Shown here piece by piece: positions 22,253-31,371 of a stretch of DNA of 47,364 nt. The stretch comes from an uncultured Oscillospiraceae bacterium (GTDB lineage: Bacteria > Bacillota > Clostridia > Oscillospirales > Oscillospiraceae). The position numbers and the translations under genes were made by a program. The stretch covers positions 1-47,364 of the forward strand of contig CAJUEG010000013.1 in NCBI GenBank assembly GCA_910584835.1, given 5' to 3'. Numbering within the stretch: the stretch's first letter is position 1; each line of letters starts with the position of its first letter. A model generated the notes under the pieces. The model was not told where the DNA came from and searched no databases. It saw only the letters and a list, made by a program, of their open reading frames with translations.

Positions 22253-23620
22253 ATGAAAAACATCCGCAAGATTCTCTGTGCCGTGCTGGCCATGGCCATG
22301 CTCTTCACTCTGGCCGCCTGCGGCAGCGGCGACCAGGCCGGCGGCAACAGCCAGCCTCCCGCCGGAAACAGCCAGCCCGCCGACAACAAGGGCGGCGATA
22401 ACCAGGGCGGCGACAGCAAGGGCGGCGAGACCGTCACCCTGAACTGGGCCATCTGGGACAAGGACTCCACCGCGTACTGGACCGCCCTGGCCGACGAGTA
22501 CATGAAGACCCACGAGAACGTGAAGATCGAGATGACCGACCTGGGCTCCAACGACTACATGACCCAGCTGGCCACCCAGCTGTCCGGCGGCAACGGCGAG
22601 CTGGACGTGCTGTCCATCAAGGACATTCCCGGCTACGCCAACCTTATCAACCTGGAGATGCTGGAGCCCTTGAACGACGTGCTCACCACCCCCAAGGAGA
22701 GCTTCAACGGCGTGCTGGAGCAGCTCACCGACGAGGGCGGCAACTTCTACGGCATCCCCTTCCGCTCCGACTTCTGGGTCGTGTTCTACAACAAGGACCT
22801 GTTTGACGCCGCCGGCGTGGCCTACCCCACCAACGACATGACCCTGGACGACTACGACGCCCTGATGCGCCAGATGACCTCCGGCTCCGGCGCGGAGAAG
22901 GTCTACGGCGGCCACTACCACACCTGGCGCTCCGCCGTGTCCCTGTTCGGCATTCTGGACGGCAAGCAGACCATCGTGGACGGCACCTATGACTTCCTCA
23001 AGCCCATCTACGAGCGGGTGCTGCAGCAGCAGGCCGACGGCGTGGTGATGGACTACGGCGAGCTCAAGACCGCCAACCTGCACTACTCCGCCGCCTTCCA
23101 GAACGGCACCGCCGCCATGGTCAACATGGGCAGCTGGTTCCTGGCCACCATGCAGCAGTACAACGCCAACGCCGCCGGCGAGGGCTATGAGCCGGTCAAC
23201 TTCGGCATGGTGAAGTATCCCCATCCCGACGGGTCCCCTGCGGGCAGCACGCTGGGCACCGTGACCTCCCTGGGCGTGAATAAGAACTCCGCGAACAAGG
23301 AAGCCGCCTTCGACTTTGTCAACTGGTGCGCCAGCGCCGAGGGCGCCGCCGTCGTGGCCTCCACCGGCACCTTCCCCGCCGTCAGCACCAGCGAGACCCT
23401 GGACATCATCGCCGCCACCGAGGGCTTCCCCACCGACGCCCAGTCCAAGGAGGCGCTGACCACCGCCGCCGTCTACCTGGAGATGCCCCTGAGCAACAAG
23501 GCCTCCGAGATCGAGACCGTCCTCAACACCGAGCATGACGCCATCATGACCGGCGCCGAGACCGTGGACGAGGGCATTGCCAACATGAACGAGCAGGTGC
23601 AGGCCATCCTGAACGGCTGA
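22253..23620 (+). CDS. ABC transporter solute-binding lipoprotein (CUT1-type)
   Basis: 455 residues; GAGGAGG before ATG. A lipoprotein signal peptide with lipobox LAAC (Cys at about 23), then a low-complexity Gly/Asn/Asp/Gln linker to about 60 that tethers it to the membrane. The mature part is a family-1 binding protein: VTLNWAIWDKDSTAYW, LATQLSGGNGELDVLSIKDI, GIPFRSDFWVVFYNKDLFD, NGTAAMVNMGSWFLATMQQY, VNKNSANKEAAFDFVNWC. It captures oligosaccharides for the two permeases encoded downstream. The ligand cannot be read from sequence, but the enzymes of the operon suggest Rha/GlcA/Gal-containing glycans. Codon use is strongly biased to C/G endings, consistent with high expression. Confidence 0.92.
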   Translation: MKNIRKILCAVLAMAMLFTLAACGSGDQAGGNSQPPAGNSQPADNKGGDNQGGDSKGGETVTLNWAIWDKDSTAYWTALADEYMKTHENVKIEMTDLGSNDYMTQLATQLSGGNGELDVLSIKDIPGYANLINLEMLEPLNDVLTTPKESFNGVLEQLTDEGGNFYGIPFRSDFWVVFYNKDLFDAAGVAYPTNDMTLDDYDALMRQMTSGSGAEKVYGGHYHTWRSAVSLFGILDGKQTIVDGTYDFLKPIYERVLQQQADGVVMDYGELKTANLHYSAAFQNGTAAMVNMGSWFLATMQQYNANAAGEGYEPVNFGMVKYPHPDGSPAGSTLGTVTSLGVNKNSANKEAAFDFVNWCASAEGAAVVASTGTFPAVSTSETLDIIAATEGFPTDAQSKEALTTAAVYLEMPLSNKASEIETVLNTEHDAIMTGAETVDEGIANMNEQVQAILNG

Positions 23621-23652
23621 ACCTGACCACAAACAGCGGGAAAACCCGGAGC

Positions 23653-23696
23653 GCGGCGGGGACGGCCTTCTGCCCATCCCCGCCGCCCCCGTTTTT
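23653..23696 (+). terminator. Partial terminator/attenuator after the binding-protein gene
   Basis: A 10-bp stem, GCGGCGGGGA / TCCCCGCCGC, with a 14-nt loop and a T-run (CGTTTTTC) close behind, in the 105-bp gap before the first permease. Such hairpins commonly keep binding-protein mRNA in excess over permease mRNA. Confidence 0.65.
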
Positions 23697-23725
23697 CAGC
23701 CATCCGCGAGAAAGGAGAGACCGCT

Positions 23726-24658
23726 ATGTCCACAAAGCCCGCCGAAGTCAAGACGGCGCAGAACCCAAACACCAAAAAGCGCGGCCTCAGCCGCGACGTC
23801 CGCAACAACCTCACCGCGTACTCCTTCATCGCACCCAACTTTATCGGCTTTTGCGTGTTCACCCTGATCCCCATGGTGTTCGCCATCGGCCTGTCCTTCT
23901 GCAATTGGGACGGGCAGCATGCCATTGAGTTTGTGGGCCTGAAAAACTTCCTGGATCTGGCGGGGGATAAGACGTTCAAGACCGCCTTTGTCAACACCAT
24001 CGTCTACTGCGTGGGCACCGTGCCGCTGACCCTGGTGTGCTCCCTGGGCCTGGCCCTGCTGCTCAACCAGAACGTGAAGCTGCGCAACTTCTTCCGCACC
24101 GTCTCCTTCTTCCCCTACGTGGCCTCCTTGGTGGCGGTGGCGGCGGTGTGGAACATGATCTTCAGCCCCAGCATGGGCCCGGTGAATATGCTGCTGTCCT
24201 CCCTGGGGGTGGAAAACCTGCCCCGCTGGGCCGCCGGCAAGGACACGGCCATGATCACCGTCATCCTGTTCAGCGTGTGGAAGAACATGGGCTACTACAT
24301 GGTCATCTACCTGGCCGGGCTCCAGGGCACCAATCCCTCCCTGGTGGAGGCCGCCGAGCTGGACGGGGCCAACAAGTGGCACGTGTTCTGGCACGTCACC
24401 CTGCCCCAGCTGCGCCCCACCACCTTCTTCGTCACCATTACGCTGACCATCGCCTCCTTCAAGGTGTATGATCAGATGTACATGATCACCCAGGGAGGCC
24501 CCGGCGATGCCACCATCACCCTGGTGTACGACATCTACAACATCGCCTTTGTGAACACCCCCAAGTACGGCTACGCCAGCGCGGTGGCCATGGTGCTGTT
24601 CGCCCTGGTGCTGGCCATCACCCTGTTCCAGTTCCGCAATTCGTCCAATAACGACTGA
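23726..24658 (+). CDS. Sugar ABC transporter permease (UgpA/MalF-type)
   Basis: 310 residues, ribosome site AAAGGAGAG. About six membrane helices (for example FIGFCVFTLIPMVFAIGL, GTVPLTLVCSLGLALLL). The ATPase-coupling EAA loop is LVEAAELDGANKWHVFWHVT (about 210-229), followed by LPQLRPTTFFV. It forms the translocation pore with the next gene's product. No ATP-binding subunit gene is in the operon; CUT1 systems of Firmicutes often borrow a shared MsmX-type ATPase encoded elsewhere. Confidence 0.93.
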   Translation: MSTKPAEVKTAQNPNTKKRGLSRDVRNNLTAYSFIAPNFIGFCVFTLIPMVFAIGLSFCNWDGQHAIEFVGLKNFLDLAGDKTFKTAFVNTIVYCVGTVPLTLVCSLGLALLLNQNVKLRNFFRTVSFFPYVASLVAVAAVWNMIFSPSMGPVNMLLSSLGVENLPRWAAGKDTAMITVILFSVWKNMGYYMVIYLAGLQGTNPSLVEAAELDGANKWHVFWHVTLPQLRPTTFFVTITLTIASFKVYDQMYMITQGGPGDATITLVYDIYNIAFVNTPKYGYASAVAMVLFALVLAITLFQFRNSSNND

Positions 24659-24674
24659 GGGGGAGGGGAGAGAT

Positions 24675-25517
24675 ATGAAAATCAGTTCTCAGAAGAGAAG
24701 CAACGCCGTCAGCCGGGTGGCTATCTACGTTGTATTGATCCTTATCACGGCGCTGATGCTCATCCCCTTTCTGTGGATGCTGTCCGCCTCGCTGAAGATG
24801 AACAAGGACGTGTTCTCCTTCCCCATCAAGTGGATTCCGGAGAACCCCCGCTGGAAAAACTATATCGACATCTGGACCAAGATCCCGCTGCTCACCTTTG
24901 TGAAGAACAGCACGAAGCTGACCATCATTGTCACCCTGCTCCAGCTGTTCACCTCCAGCTTTGCCGCCTACGCCTTTGCCAAAATGAATTTCCGGGGCAA
25001 GAACCTGCTCTTCCTGGGGTATATCGCCACCATCGCCGTGCCCTGGCAGGCGTACATGGTGCCCCAGTTTATGATGATGCGGGCCTGGCACCTGAACAAC
25101 ACCCATCTGGCCATCATCTGCCTCCAGGCGTTCTCCGCCTTCGGCGTGTTTTTGATGAAGCAGTTCTATGAAGGGGTGCCCTCCGAGCTGTGCGAGGCCG
25201 CCCGGATCGACGGGCTGACGGAGTACGGCATCTGGTTCCGGGTGATGCTGCCGCTGTCCAAGCCGGCGCTGTCCACCCTGACTATCTTCACCTTCGTCAG
25301 CACGTGGAACGACTTTTTGGGCCCGCTGATCTATCTGACCCGGGACGAGGTGAAAACCATCCAGATCGGCCTGCGCATGTTCATCAGCCAATATTCCGCC
25401 GAGTACGGCCTTATCATGGCCGCGTCGGTCATCGCCCTGATTCCCGTGCTCATCATTTTCCTGGCCCTGCAGAAATATTTTGTGCAGGGGGTTGCGGCCA
25501 CCGGCATCAAGGGTTAA
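24675..25517 (+). CDS. Sugar ABC transporter permease (UgpE/MalG-type)
   Basis: 280 residues; GGGGAGGGGAG before ATG, 16 bp after the first permease. N-terminal helix VVLILITALMLIPFLWMLSA, five further helices, and the EAA loop CEAARIDGLTEYGIWFRVML (about 174-193) followed by PLSKPALSTL. The C-terminus YFVQGVAATGIKG is characteristic of this subfamily. Second half of the heterodimeric permease. Confidence 0.93.
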   Translation: MKISSQKRSNAVSRVAIYVVLILITALMLIPFLWMLSASLKMNKDVFSFPIKWIPENPRWKNYIDIWTKIPLLTFVKNSTKLTIIVTLLQLFTSSFAAYAFAKMNFRGKNLLFLGYIATIAVPWQAYMVPQFMMMRAWHLNNTHLAIICLQAFSAFGVFLMKQFYEGVPSELCEAARIDGLTEYGIWFRVMLPLSKPALSTLTIFTFVSTWNDFLGPLIYLTRDEVKTIQIGLRMFISQYSAEYGLIMAASVIALIPVLIIFLALQKYFVQGVAATGIKG

Positions 25518-25533
25518 ACTCATATTTGCCAGA

Positions 25534-25560
25534 GGGGCAGGGCAGGGGCCCTGCCCCTTT
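25534..25560 (+). terminator. Hairpin after the permease genes
   Basis: GGGGCAGGGC / GCCCTGCCCC around AGGG, followed by TTTATTT. It may terminate part of the transcripts before the enzyme genes; the enzymes could then be made from read-through or an unseen promoter in 25560-25640. Confidence 0.75.
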
Positions 25561-25640
25561 ATTTGGGCCCGCCGCCTTGAAGGACCGCTGTTGAAGGTTC
25601 GGTCAGAGGGCCCCAAAAAACATAAACGGAGCGGATATTT

Positions 25641-27365
25641 ATGGAGCGGTATCATTATTCAGCCCAGGATTTTTCCACCAAGGAGGGGGCGCAGGCCGCC
25701 CTGCTGCGGCTGCTGGAGCCCCTCAAGCCCTTTTACAGCCCCGGCGGGGCGCGGGTGGAGCTGGGTGTCACCAGCGCCCATTACGAGAACGGCTCCATCC
25801 CCATGGAGGCGTTTGCCCGGCCGCTGTGGGGGCTGGTGCCTTTCTGGGCAGGGGGAGGCAGGGAGCCGGACTTCGAGGCGCTGTACCGCCGGGGCTTTGA
25901 GAACGGCCCCGACCCGGACCATCCGGAGTACTGGCAAACCTGCCGGGACTACGACCAGAAATTCTGCGAGATGGCGGCGGTGTCCTATGCCGTTCTGCTC
26001 ACTCCGGACAAGGTGTGGGAGCCGCTCAGCGGCAGGGGGAAGGACAACCTGGCGGAGTGGATGTGGGAGATCAACCGCCATGAGTGCGTGGCCAGCAACT
26101 GGCAGTGGTTCGCAATACTCACCAACCTGGCGCTGAAATCGGTGGGGCGGCCCTACAGTCAGGAGCGGCTGAGCTTTGGCCTGGGCCTGATTGAGGACTA
26201 CTATGACGACGGCGGCTGGTACCACGACGGGGCCGGAGGGGAGAAGGACTACTACAATCCCTTCGTCATGGTCAGCTACGGCCTGCTGTACGCCATGTTT
26301 ATGGAGAAGGAGGAGCCTGAGCGCTGCGCCCGATTCCGGGAGCGGGCCCGGGCCTTTGCCCGGGACTACCTGTACTGGTTCGCCCCGGACGGCGCGTCCA
26401 TCGCCTACGGCCGGTCGCTGACCTACCGCTTCGCCCAGGGGGCGTTCTGGTCGGTGGCCCTGCTGGCGGGGGAGGAGGTGCTGCCCCTGCCGGTGATGAA
26501 GGGGCTGATCGCCCGGCACCTGGCCTGGTGGCTGAACCAGCCTATCTGCGACAACGCCGGGGTGCTCACCATCGGCTACGCCTACCCCAATTTGCAGATG
26601 TCGGAGACCTACAACGCCCCCGGCTCCCCCTATTGGGCGCTGAAATCCTTCGCGTTCCTGGCCCTGCCCGACAGCCACCCCTTCTGGGCGGTGGAGTGCG
26701 CCCCCCTGCCCGGGATGGAGCCCTGCAGATATCTGCCCCACGCCAATATGCTGGTCCAGCACGACGGGAGGCAGGCGGTGGCCCTGGTGCCGGGGCGGCT
26801 GGAGATGGAACCCTACGCCCACACGGCGGAGAAGTACAGCAAATTCGCCTATTCCAGCCGGTTTGGGTTCAGCATCGCCCGGGCCAATTACGAGCTGGCC
26901 CAGATGGCCCCGGACAGCTCGCTGTGCTTCCGGGTGGGGCGGTACTGCTACCAGCGGGACGTGGCCCAGCCGGGCTGTTCCATCGGCCCGGACGGCATCG
27001 AAACCCGCTGGTCTCCCATGGACGGCATCCAGGTTGCCACCAGGATCGAGCCCATCCCCACCGGCCATATCCGCACCCACGTGATTGACAGCGCGTTTGA
27101 CTGTGAGGCCTATGACTGCGGCTTTGCCGTCAACGCCGACGACAGGCGCTCTCCCGCCCGCGGGGCGGAGGGGCCCCGGGCCCGGGCGGACTGCGGGGAG
27201 GACTTTTGCGCCGTGGCCTCGCTGGAGGGGGACGGGCGGGGCGAGGTGCTCCTCCCCGACCCCAACACCAGCCTGATCTATCCCAAGACCGCCATCCCCA
27301 TGGCGGTATACCGCGTCCATAAAGGGGTGCAGACCATCCGCACCCAGGTGGACTATCTGGCGTAA
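25641..27365 (+). CDS. DUF2264 protein, probable glycan-active enzyme
   Basis: 574 residues; GGAG nine bases before ATG, no signal peptide. Family landmarks: ARPLWGLVPFWAGG near residue 60, NRHECVASNWQWFAILTNLA (about 150-170), YYDDGGWYHDGAGGEKDYYN and PFVMVSYGLLYA (about 190-215), GASIAYGRSLTYRFAQGAFW (about 254-273), then a beta-rich C-terminal half. The N-terminal half has the pattern of an (alpha/alpha)6 barrel, with several Asp, Tyr and Trp residues that suit a carbohydrate site. From memory, some DUF2264 proteins fall in a beta-glucuronidase family (GH154), which would fit this locus, but I cannot verify it here. It opens the enzyme part of the operon. Confidence 0.8.
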   Translation: MERYHYSAQDFSTKEGAQAALLRLLEPLKPFYSPGGARVELGVTSAHYENGSIPMEAFARPLWGLVPFWAGGGREPDFEALYRRGFENGPDPDHPEYWQTCRDYDQKFCEMAAVSYAVLLTPDKVWEPLSGRGKDNLAEWMWEINRHECVASNWQWFAILTNLALKSVGRPYSQERLSFGLGLIEDYYDDGGWYHDGAGGEKDYYNPFVMVSYGLLYAMFMEKEEPERCARFRERARAFARDYLYWFAPDGASIAYGRSLTYRFAQGAFWSVALLAGEEVLPLPVMKGLIARHLAWWLNQPICDNAGVLTIGYAYPNLQMSETYNAPGSPYWALKSFAFLALPDSHPFWAVECAPLPGMEPCRYLPHANMLVQHDGRQAVALVPGRLEMEPYAHTAEKYSKFAYSSRFGFSIARANYELAQMAPDSSLCFRVGRYCYQRDVAQPGCSIGPDGIETRWSPMDGIQVATRIEPIPTGHIRTHVIDSAFDCEAYDCGFAVNADDRRSPARGAEGPRARADCGEDFCAVASLEGDGRGEVLLPDPNTSLIYPKTAIPMAVYRVHKGVQTIRTQVDYLA

Positions 27366-27377
27366 GGAGTGGTTACC

Positions 27378-29132
27378 ATGCCTGTCTTTGAGATCCGGGA
27401 CCGTTTTTACCTGGACGGCGCGCCGTTTCAAATCATTTCCGGCTCCATCCACTACTTCCGGGTTCCCCCGGAGTACTGGGACGACCGGCTGAAAAAGCTG
27501 AAGGCCATGGGCTGCAATACGGTGGAGACCTATGTGCCCTGGAACCTCCACGAGCCCAGGCGGGGGGAGTTTTGCTTTGACGGGGGGCTGGACGTGGGGG
27601 CATTTCTGCGCCTGGCCCAGGCCAACGGGCTGTATGCCATTGTCCGGCCCTCCCCCTATATCTGCGCCGAGTGGGAGTTCGGCGGCCTGCCCGCCTGGCT
27701 GCTGGAGGGAGAGGACGTCCCGCTGCGCACCCATGAGGGGCCGTTTTTGGAGCTTGTGGCAAGCTATTACCGGGCGCTGTTCCCCCGCCTGGTCCCGTTT
27801 CAGATAGACCGGGGCGGGCCGGTGCTGCTCATGCAGGTGGAGAACGAGTTCGGTGCGTGGGGGGTGGACGACCCGGAGTACCTGGCCGCGCTGGCGGGGC
27901 TGATGCGGGACAACGGGGCCACGGTGCCCTTTATCACCTCGGACAATCTGGAAGACCAGAGCCTGTCCCGGGGGAGCTGCCCCGGGGCGCTGGCCACCAT
28001 CAATTTCGGCTCCGGCGCGGCGGAGAAGCTGGAGGTGCTGCGCCCCTGCGCCAAGGGCGGCCCGCTGATGGTCACCGAGTTTTGGGTGGGCTGGTTTGAC
28101 GCCTGGGGGGACGGGGAGCACCACCGCACCGGGCCGGAGGGCGTTGTGCGGGACCTGGAGCAGATTTTGGACCGGGGCAGCGTGAATTTCTACATGTTCC
28201 ACGGCGGCACCAGCTTCGGGTGGATGAACGGGGCCAACGACTATGAAAGGCTCACCCCCGACGTGACCTCCTACGACTACGACGCGCCTTTGTCGGAGGA
28301 CGGGCGGCCCACGGAGAAATATTTTGCCATCCAGAGTCTGCTGGAGCAGCGAAGCCCCGGCAGCACCGGGCCGCTGCCCGCGCCCCTGCCCCGGCGGGCC
28401 TACGGGGAGCTGCGCTGCCGGGGGCGGGCGGACCTGTTCTCCTCGCTGGGGCGGCTGGGCCGGGCCGTGGAGCGGGAGGAACCCTGCTCCATGGAACGGC
28501 TGGGGCAGGGCTATGGATATATCCTGTACCGCGCCCATATTCCGGCCGGACGGCCCGGCGGCGCCCTCTCCTTCACCCGCGCCGCCGACCGGGTGCAGGG
28601 GTTCTGGAACGGGCGGCCCGCGTTCACCCGGTTTGACCGGGAGCTGGCCTCCCCCGTTCCGCTGGAGCTGGACGGGCAGGGGGGCGTGCTGGACCTGCTG
28701 GCGGAAAATCTGGGCCGGGTGAATTACGGGCGGAAAATGGGCGGCCAGCGCAAGGGCATCGACGGCCCCGTGCTGCTGGACGGGGAGGAGCTGCGGGGCT
28801 GGGAGTGCCTGCCCCTGCCGCTGGACGATTTGAGCGGGCTGGACTTTTCCCGGCAGGGGCCCGCCGCCGCCCCGGCCTTCTACCGCTTTGCGCTGGAGGC
28901 GGACCGCCCCGCCGATACCTTCCTGGACCTCGCCGGCTGGGGGAAGGGGATGGTTTTTGTCAACGGAAGGGCGCTGGGGCGCTTCTGGGACAAGGGGCCC
29001 CAGCGGCGGCTCTATCTCCCCGCGCCCTGGCTGCGGGAGGGGGAGAACGAGATCATCCTCTTTGAGATGGAGGGACGGGCAGGGGGGGCCATCGCCCTCT
29101 TGGACGGGCCGGACCTGGGGCCGGAGAAATGA
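27378..29132 (+). CDS. GH35 beta-galactosidase
   Basis: 584 residues from ATG at 27378 (AAGGAG eight bases upstream; a GTG at 27369 overlaps that site). Cytoplasmic, no signal peptide. TIM-barrel landmarks: FQIISGSIHYFRVPPEYWDD, NTVETYVPWNLHEPRRGEF, RPSPYICAEWEFGGLPAWLL. Acid/base Glu in LLMQVENEFGAWG (about 158) and nucleophile Glu in MVTEFWVGWFDAWG (about 235). C-terminal jelly-roll domains follow (DLAGWGKGMVFVNGRALGRF). Length matches compact bacterial GH35 enzymes. It removes terminal beta-linked galactose. The stop overlaps the start of the rhamnosidase gene (ATGA). Confidence 0.94.
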   Translation: MPVFEIRDRFYLDGAPFQIISGSIHYFRVPPEYWDDRLKKLKAMGCNTVETYVPWNLHEPRRGEFCFDGGLDVGAFLRLAQANGLYAIVRPSPYICAEWEFGGLPAWLLEGEDVPLRTHEGPFLELVASYYRALFPRLVPFQIDRGGPVLLMQVENEFGAWGVDDPEYLAALAGLMRDNGATVPFITSDNLEDQSLSRGSCPGALATINFGSGAAEKLEVLRPCAKGGPLMVTEFWVGWFDAWGDGEHHRTGPEGVVRDLEQILDRGSVNFYMFHGGTSFGWMNGANDYERLTPDVTSYDYDAPLSEDGRPTEKYFAIQSLLEQRSPGSTGPLPAPLPRRAYGELRCRGRADLFSSLGRLGRAVEREEPCSMERLGQGYGYILYRAHIPAGRPGGALSFTRAADRVQGFWNGRPAFTRFDRELASPVPLELDGQGGVLDLLAENLGRVNYGRKMGGQRKGIDGPVLLDGEELRGWECLPLPLDDLSGLDFSRQGPAAAPAFYRFALEADRPADTFLDLAGWGKGMVFVNGRALGRFWDKGPQRRLYLPAPWLREGENEIILFEMEGRAGGAIALLDGPDLGPEK

Positions 29133-31261
29133 GCGGCCCGGTTTGGCTGACCCTCCCGGCGTGGGCGGGGCGCGTCCCCCGGGAGCCTTATCGGGCGGAG
29201 GGAGACCCCAGCCCGGAGCCCGCCGCGCCCCAAAACGTCCATGTGCTGGCGCGGGGCAGGGCGGAGCTGCCGCCGGGGGCGTATACCCTGCGGCTCAGCG
29301 CCGACGACTATTACCACGCGTGGCTGGACGGGGAGTGGCTGGGCCAGGGCCCCGCTCCCGCCCGCCCCGGCCGTTCCTGGTATCAGGAGTACCCTGTAGA
29401 GGGTGGGAGGGCGGTGACGGTGGCCGTCCACCTCTACTACCAGGGGCTGGTCAACCGGGTGTGGAACAGCGGAGACGGGCGGCTGGCCCTCTGGGCGGAA
29501 ATCGTCCGGGCGGATGGCATGTCCATACGGTGGGACGGGGACTGGCGGTGCCAGGTCTGCGCCGCCTATTCCGGGGAAGTCACCGGCTATGACACCCAGT
29601 TCCTGGAGGACTTTGACAGCCGCCTCTGGCCCGAGGGCTGGGAGAGGCCGGGCTTCGACGACGGCGGCTGGGAGCGCATGGTCCCGGCCAGGTGGGCGGA
29701 CTACAGGCTGTCCCCCCAGCCCACCGCCAATTTGTGGCGGGGCAGGGTGGAGGCCGCGTGCCGCCGCCCTGTCCCCGGCGGGGTGCTGCTGGACTTTGGG
29801 CGCGAGCGGGTGGGGACGCTCCACGCCGCCGCCTTTGGCAGGGCGGGGGACCGCCTCACCCTGCGCTTTGGGGAGGAGCTGGACGCCGCCGGCCGGGTGC
29901 GGTTTGAGATGCGCTGCAGCTGCCGCTATGAGGAGACCTGGACGCTGGGGCCGGGGGAGAGCGTCCTCCACCCCTTTGACTACAAGGCGTTCCGATATGT
30001 GGAGGTGCTGGGGCTGGACCGGCCCGGCGTGGAGCTGGCGGAGTGCTGGGTGTGGGAGCGGCACTATCCCATGGACGAGGGGCTGTGCACCCTGGCCTGT
30101 CCCCAGGACGGGCTGGAGGACATTTTCACCATCTGTAAAAACGCCGTGCGCTGCGGCTGCCAGGAGGGCTACCTGGACTGCCCCAGCCGGGAGAAGGGGC
30201 AGTATCTTGGGGACGCGGTGGTCACCGCCCGCTCCCAGGTGTGGCTGACGGGGAAAACGGACCTTTTGCGCAAATGCGTGGGGGACTTTATGGCCTCGGC
30301 GGAGGCGGCGCCCGCCCTGCTGGCGGTGGCGCCGGGGGCGCTGCGGCAGGAGATTGCCGACTTTTCCCTGCTGTTCCCCGCCCTGCCCCTGACGGACTAT
30401 CAGTTTACCGGGGACCGGGACTTTCTGCGGGCGTGCTACCCCGCCGTCTGTGGGATTGCGGAGGTGTTCGCTCAATACCGGCGGCCAGACGGGCTGCTGG
30501 AAAATGCGGCCCACGGCTGGAACCTGGTGGACTGGCCGGAAAACCTCCGGGACGGATATGACTTTCCCCTCACCCGCCCGGTGGTGGGGGAGGGGTGCCA
30601 CAACGTCATCAACGCGCTGTGGTACGGGTTCCTGCGGATGAAGGAGCGGATGGAGCGGATTCTTTCCCTGCCCGGGACGGGGGCGTCCCGGCGGGTGGGG
30701 GAGGCGTTCGTAAGGGCTTTCTGGCGGCGGGAGCAGGGCCTGTTCGCCGACAGTGAGCAAAGCGCCCACTGCTCCCTCCACGCCAACCTGTACCCCGCCT
30801 GCTTCGGCCTGACGCCGCCGGGCGGGGCGGACGCCTATGAGCGGCTGCTGCTGACGCCGGGCCGGGTGTGCGGGGTGCTGCCCATGTACTTTGCCCTGCG
30901 GGGCCTGGGGCGGCTGGGGAAATACGATGCGCTGTACCGGCTGATCACCCGGGAGGACCAATACGGCTGGCGCAATATGCTGGCCGAAGATGCCACAGCC
31001 TGCTTTGAGGTCTGGGGCAAGGACCAGAAGTGGAACACCAGCCTGTGCCACCCCTGGGCCAGCGGGGCCATCCCCCTCGTCATTGAGGAGCTGGCGGGGC
31101 TGAGACCCGACCCGGAGGCGGCGGAGGGCTTCCGCTTTGCGCCCCATCTGCCGGAGAAATTGGGCGGGTTTATCCTGCGGGCGCCTTTCCGTGGGCGGCT
31201 CCTGCGGGTGGAAAAGGCCGGCTCCGCCGGCGCCCCGCGCCTTTCCCTCTGTGACCTGTAG
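29129..31261 (+). CDS. GH78-type alpha-L-rhamnosidase
   Basis: 710 residues, start overlapping the previous stop. N-terminal beta domains (TLRLSADDYYHAWLDGEWLG; FDDGGWERMVPA), then the rhamnosidase concanavalin-like part (GVLLDFGRERVGTLHAAAFG, DYKAFRYVEV) and the (alpha/alpha)6 catalytic barrel with DCPSREKGQYLGDAVVTA (about 348-365), which holds the general-acid region of GH78, AHGWNLVDWPE, and the barrel end CHPWASGAIPLVIEELAGL. A final small beta domain ends at HLPEKLGGFI. No signal peptide. Expected to cleave terminal alpha-L-rhamnose from imported oligosaccharides. Substrate specificity within the family cannot be read off. Confidence 0.88.
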   Translation: MSGPVWLTLPAWAGRVPREPYRAEGDPSPEPAAPQNVHVLARGRAELPPGAYTLRLSADDYYHAWLDGEWLGQGPAPARPGRSWYQEYPVEGGRAVTVAVHLYYQGLVNRVWNSGDGRLALWAEIVRADGMSIRWDGDWRCQVCAAYSGEVTGYDTQFLEDFDSRLWPEGWERPGFDDGGWERMVPARWADYRLSPQPTANLWRGRVEAACRRPVPGGVLLDFGRERVGTLHAAAFGRAGDRLTLRFGEELDAAGRVRFEMRCSCRYEETWTLGPGESVLHPFDYKAFRYVEVLGLDRPGVELAECWVWERHYPMDEGLCTLACPQDGLEDIFTICKNAVRCGCQEGYLDCPSREKGQYLGDAVVTARSQVWLTGKTDLLRKCVGDFMASAEAAPALLAVAPGALRQEIADFSLLFPALPLTDYQFTGDRDFLRACYPAVCGIAEVFAQYRRPDGLLENAAHGWNLVDWPENLRDGYDFPLTRPVVGEGCHNVINALWYGFLRMKERMERILSLPGTGASRRVGEAFVRAFWRREQGLFADSEQSAHCSLHANLYPACFGLTPPGGADAYERLLLTPGRVCGVLPMYFALRGLGRLGKYDALYRLITREDQYGWRNMLAEDATACFEVWGKDQKWNTSLCHPWASGAIPLVIEELAGLRPDPEAAEGFRFAPHLPEKLGGFILRAPFRGRLLRVEKAGSAGAPRLSLCDL

Positions 31262-31371
31262 GGATGTGCGCTGCGCGCCCGCACAATGACCGGGCGTGCC
31301 CGCGCTTTACGGCGCACGATGTGCGCCCCGCGGCCCGGACGTCGAACCATAAAAAGGGAGGAATATTCACC

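Noticed and set aside
25659..28538. 959-codon open frame on the minus strand opposite DUF2264 and GH35 genes
   Set aside because: GC-rich coding DNA gives long antisense frames; its residues are dominated by Gly, Ala, Pro, Arg and His with no domain, while the plus-strand genes have catalytic motifs.
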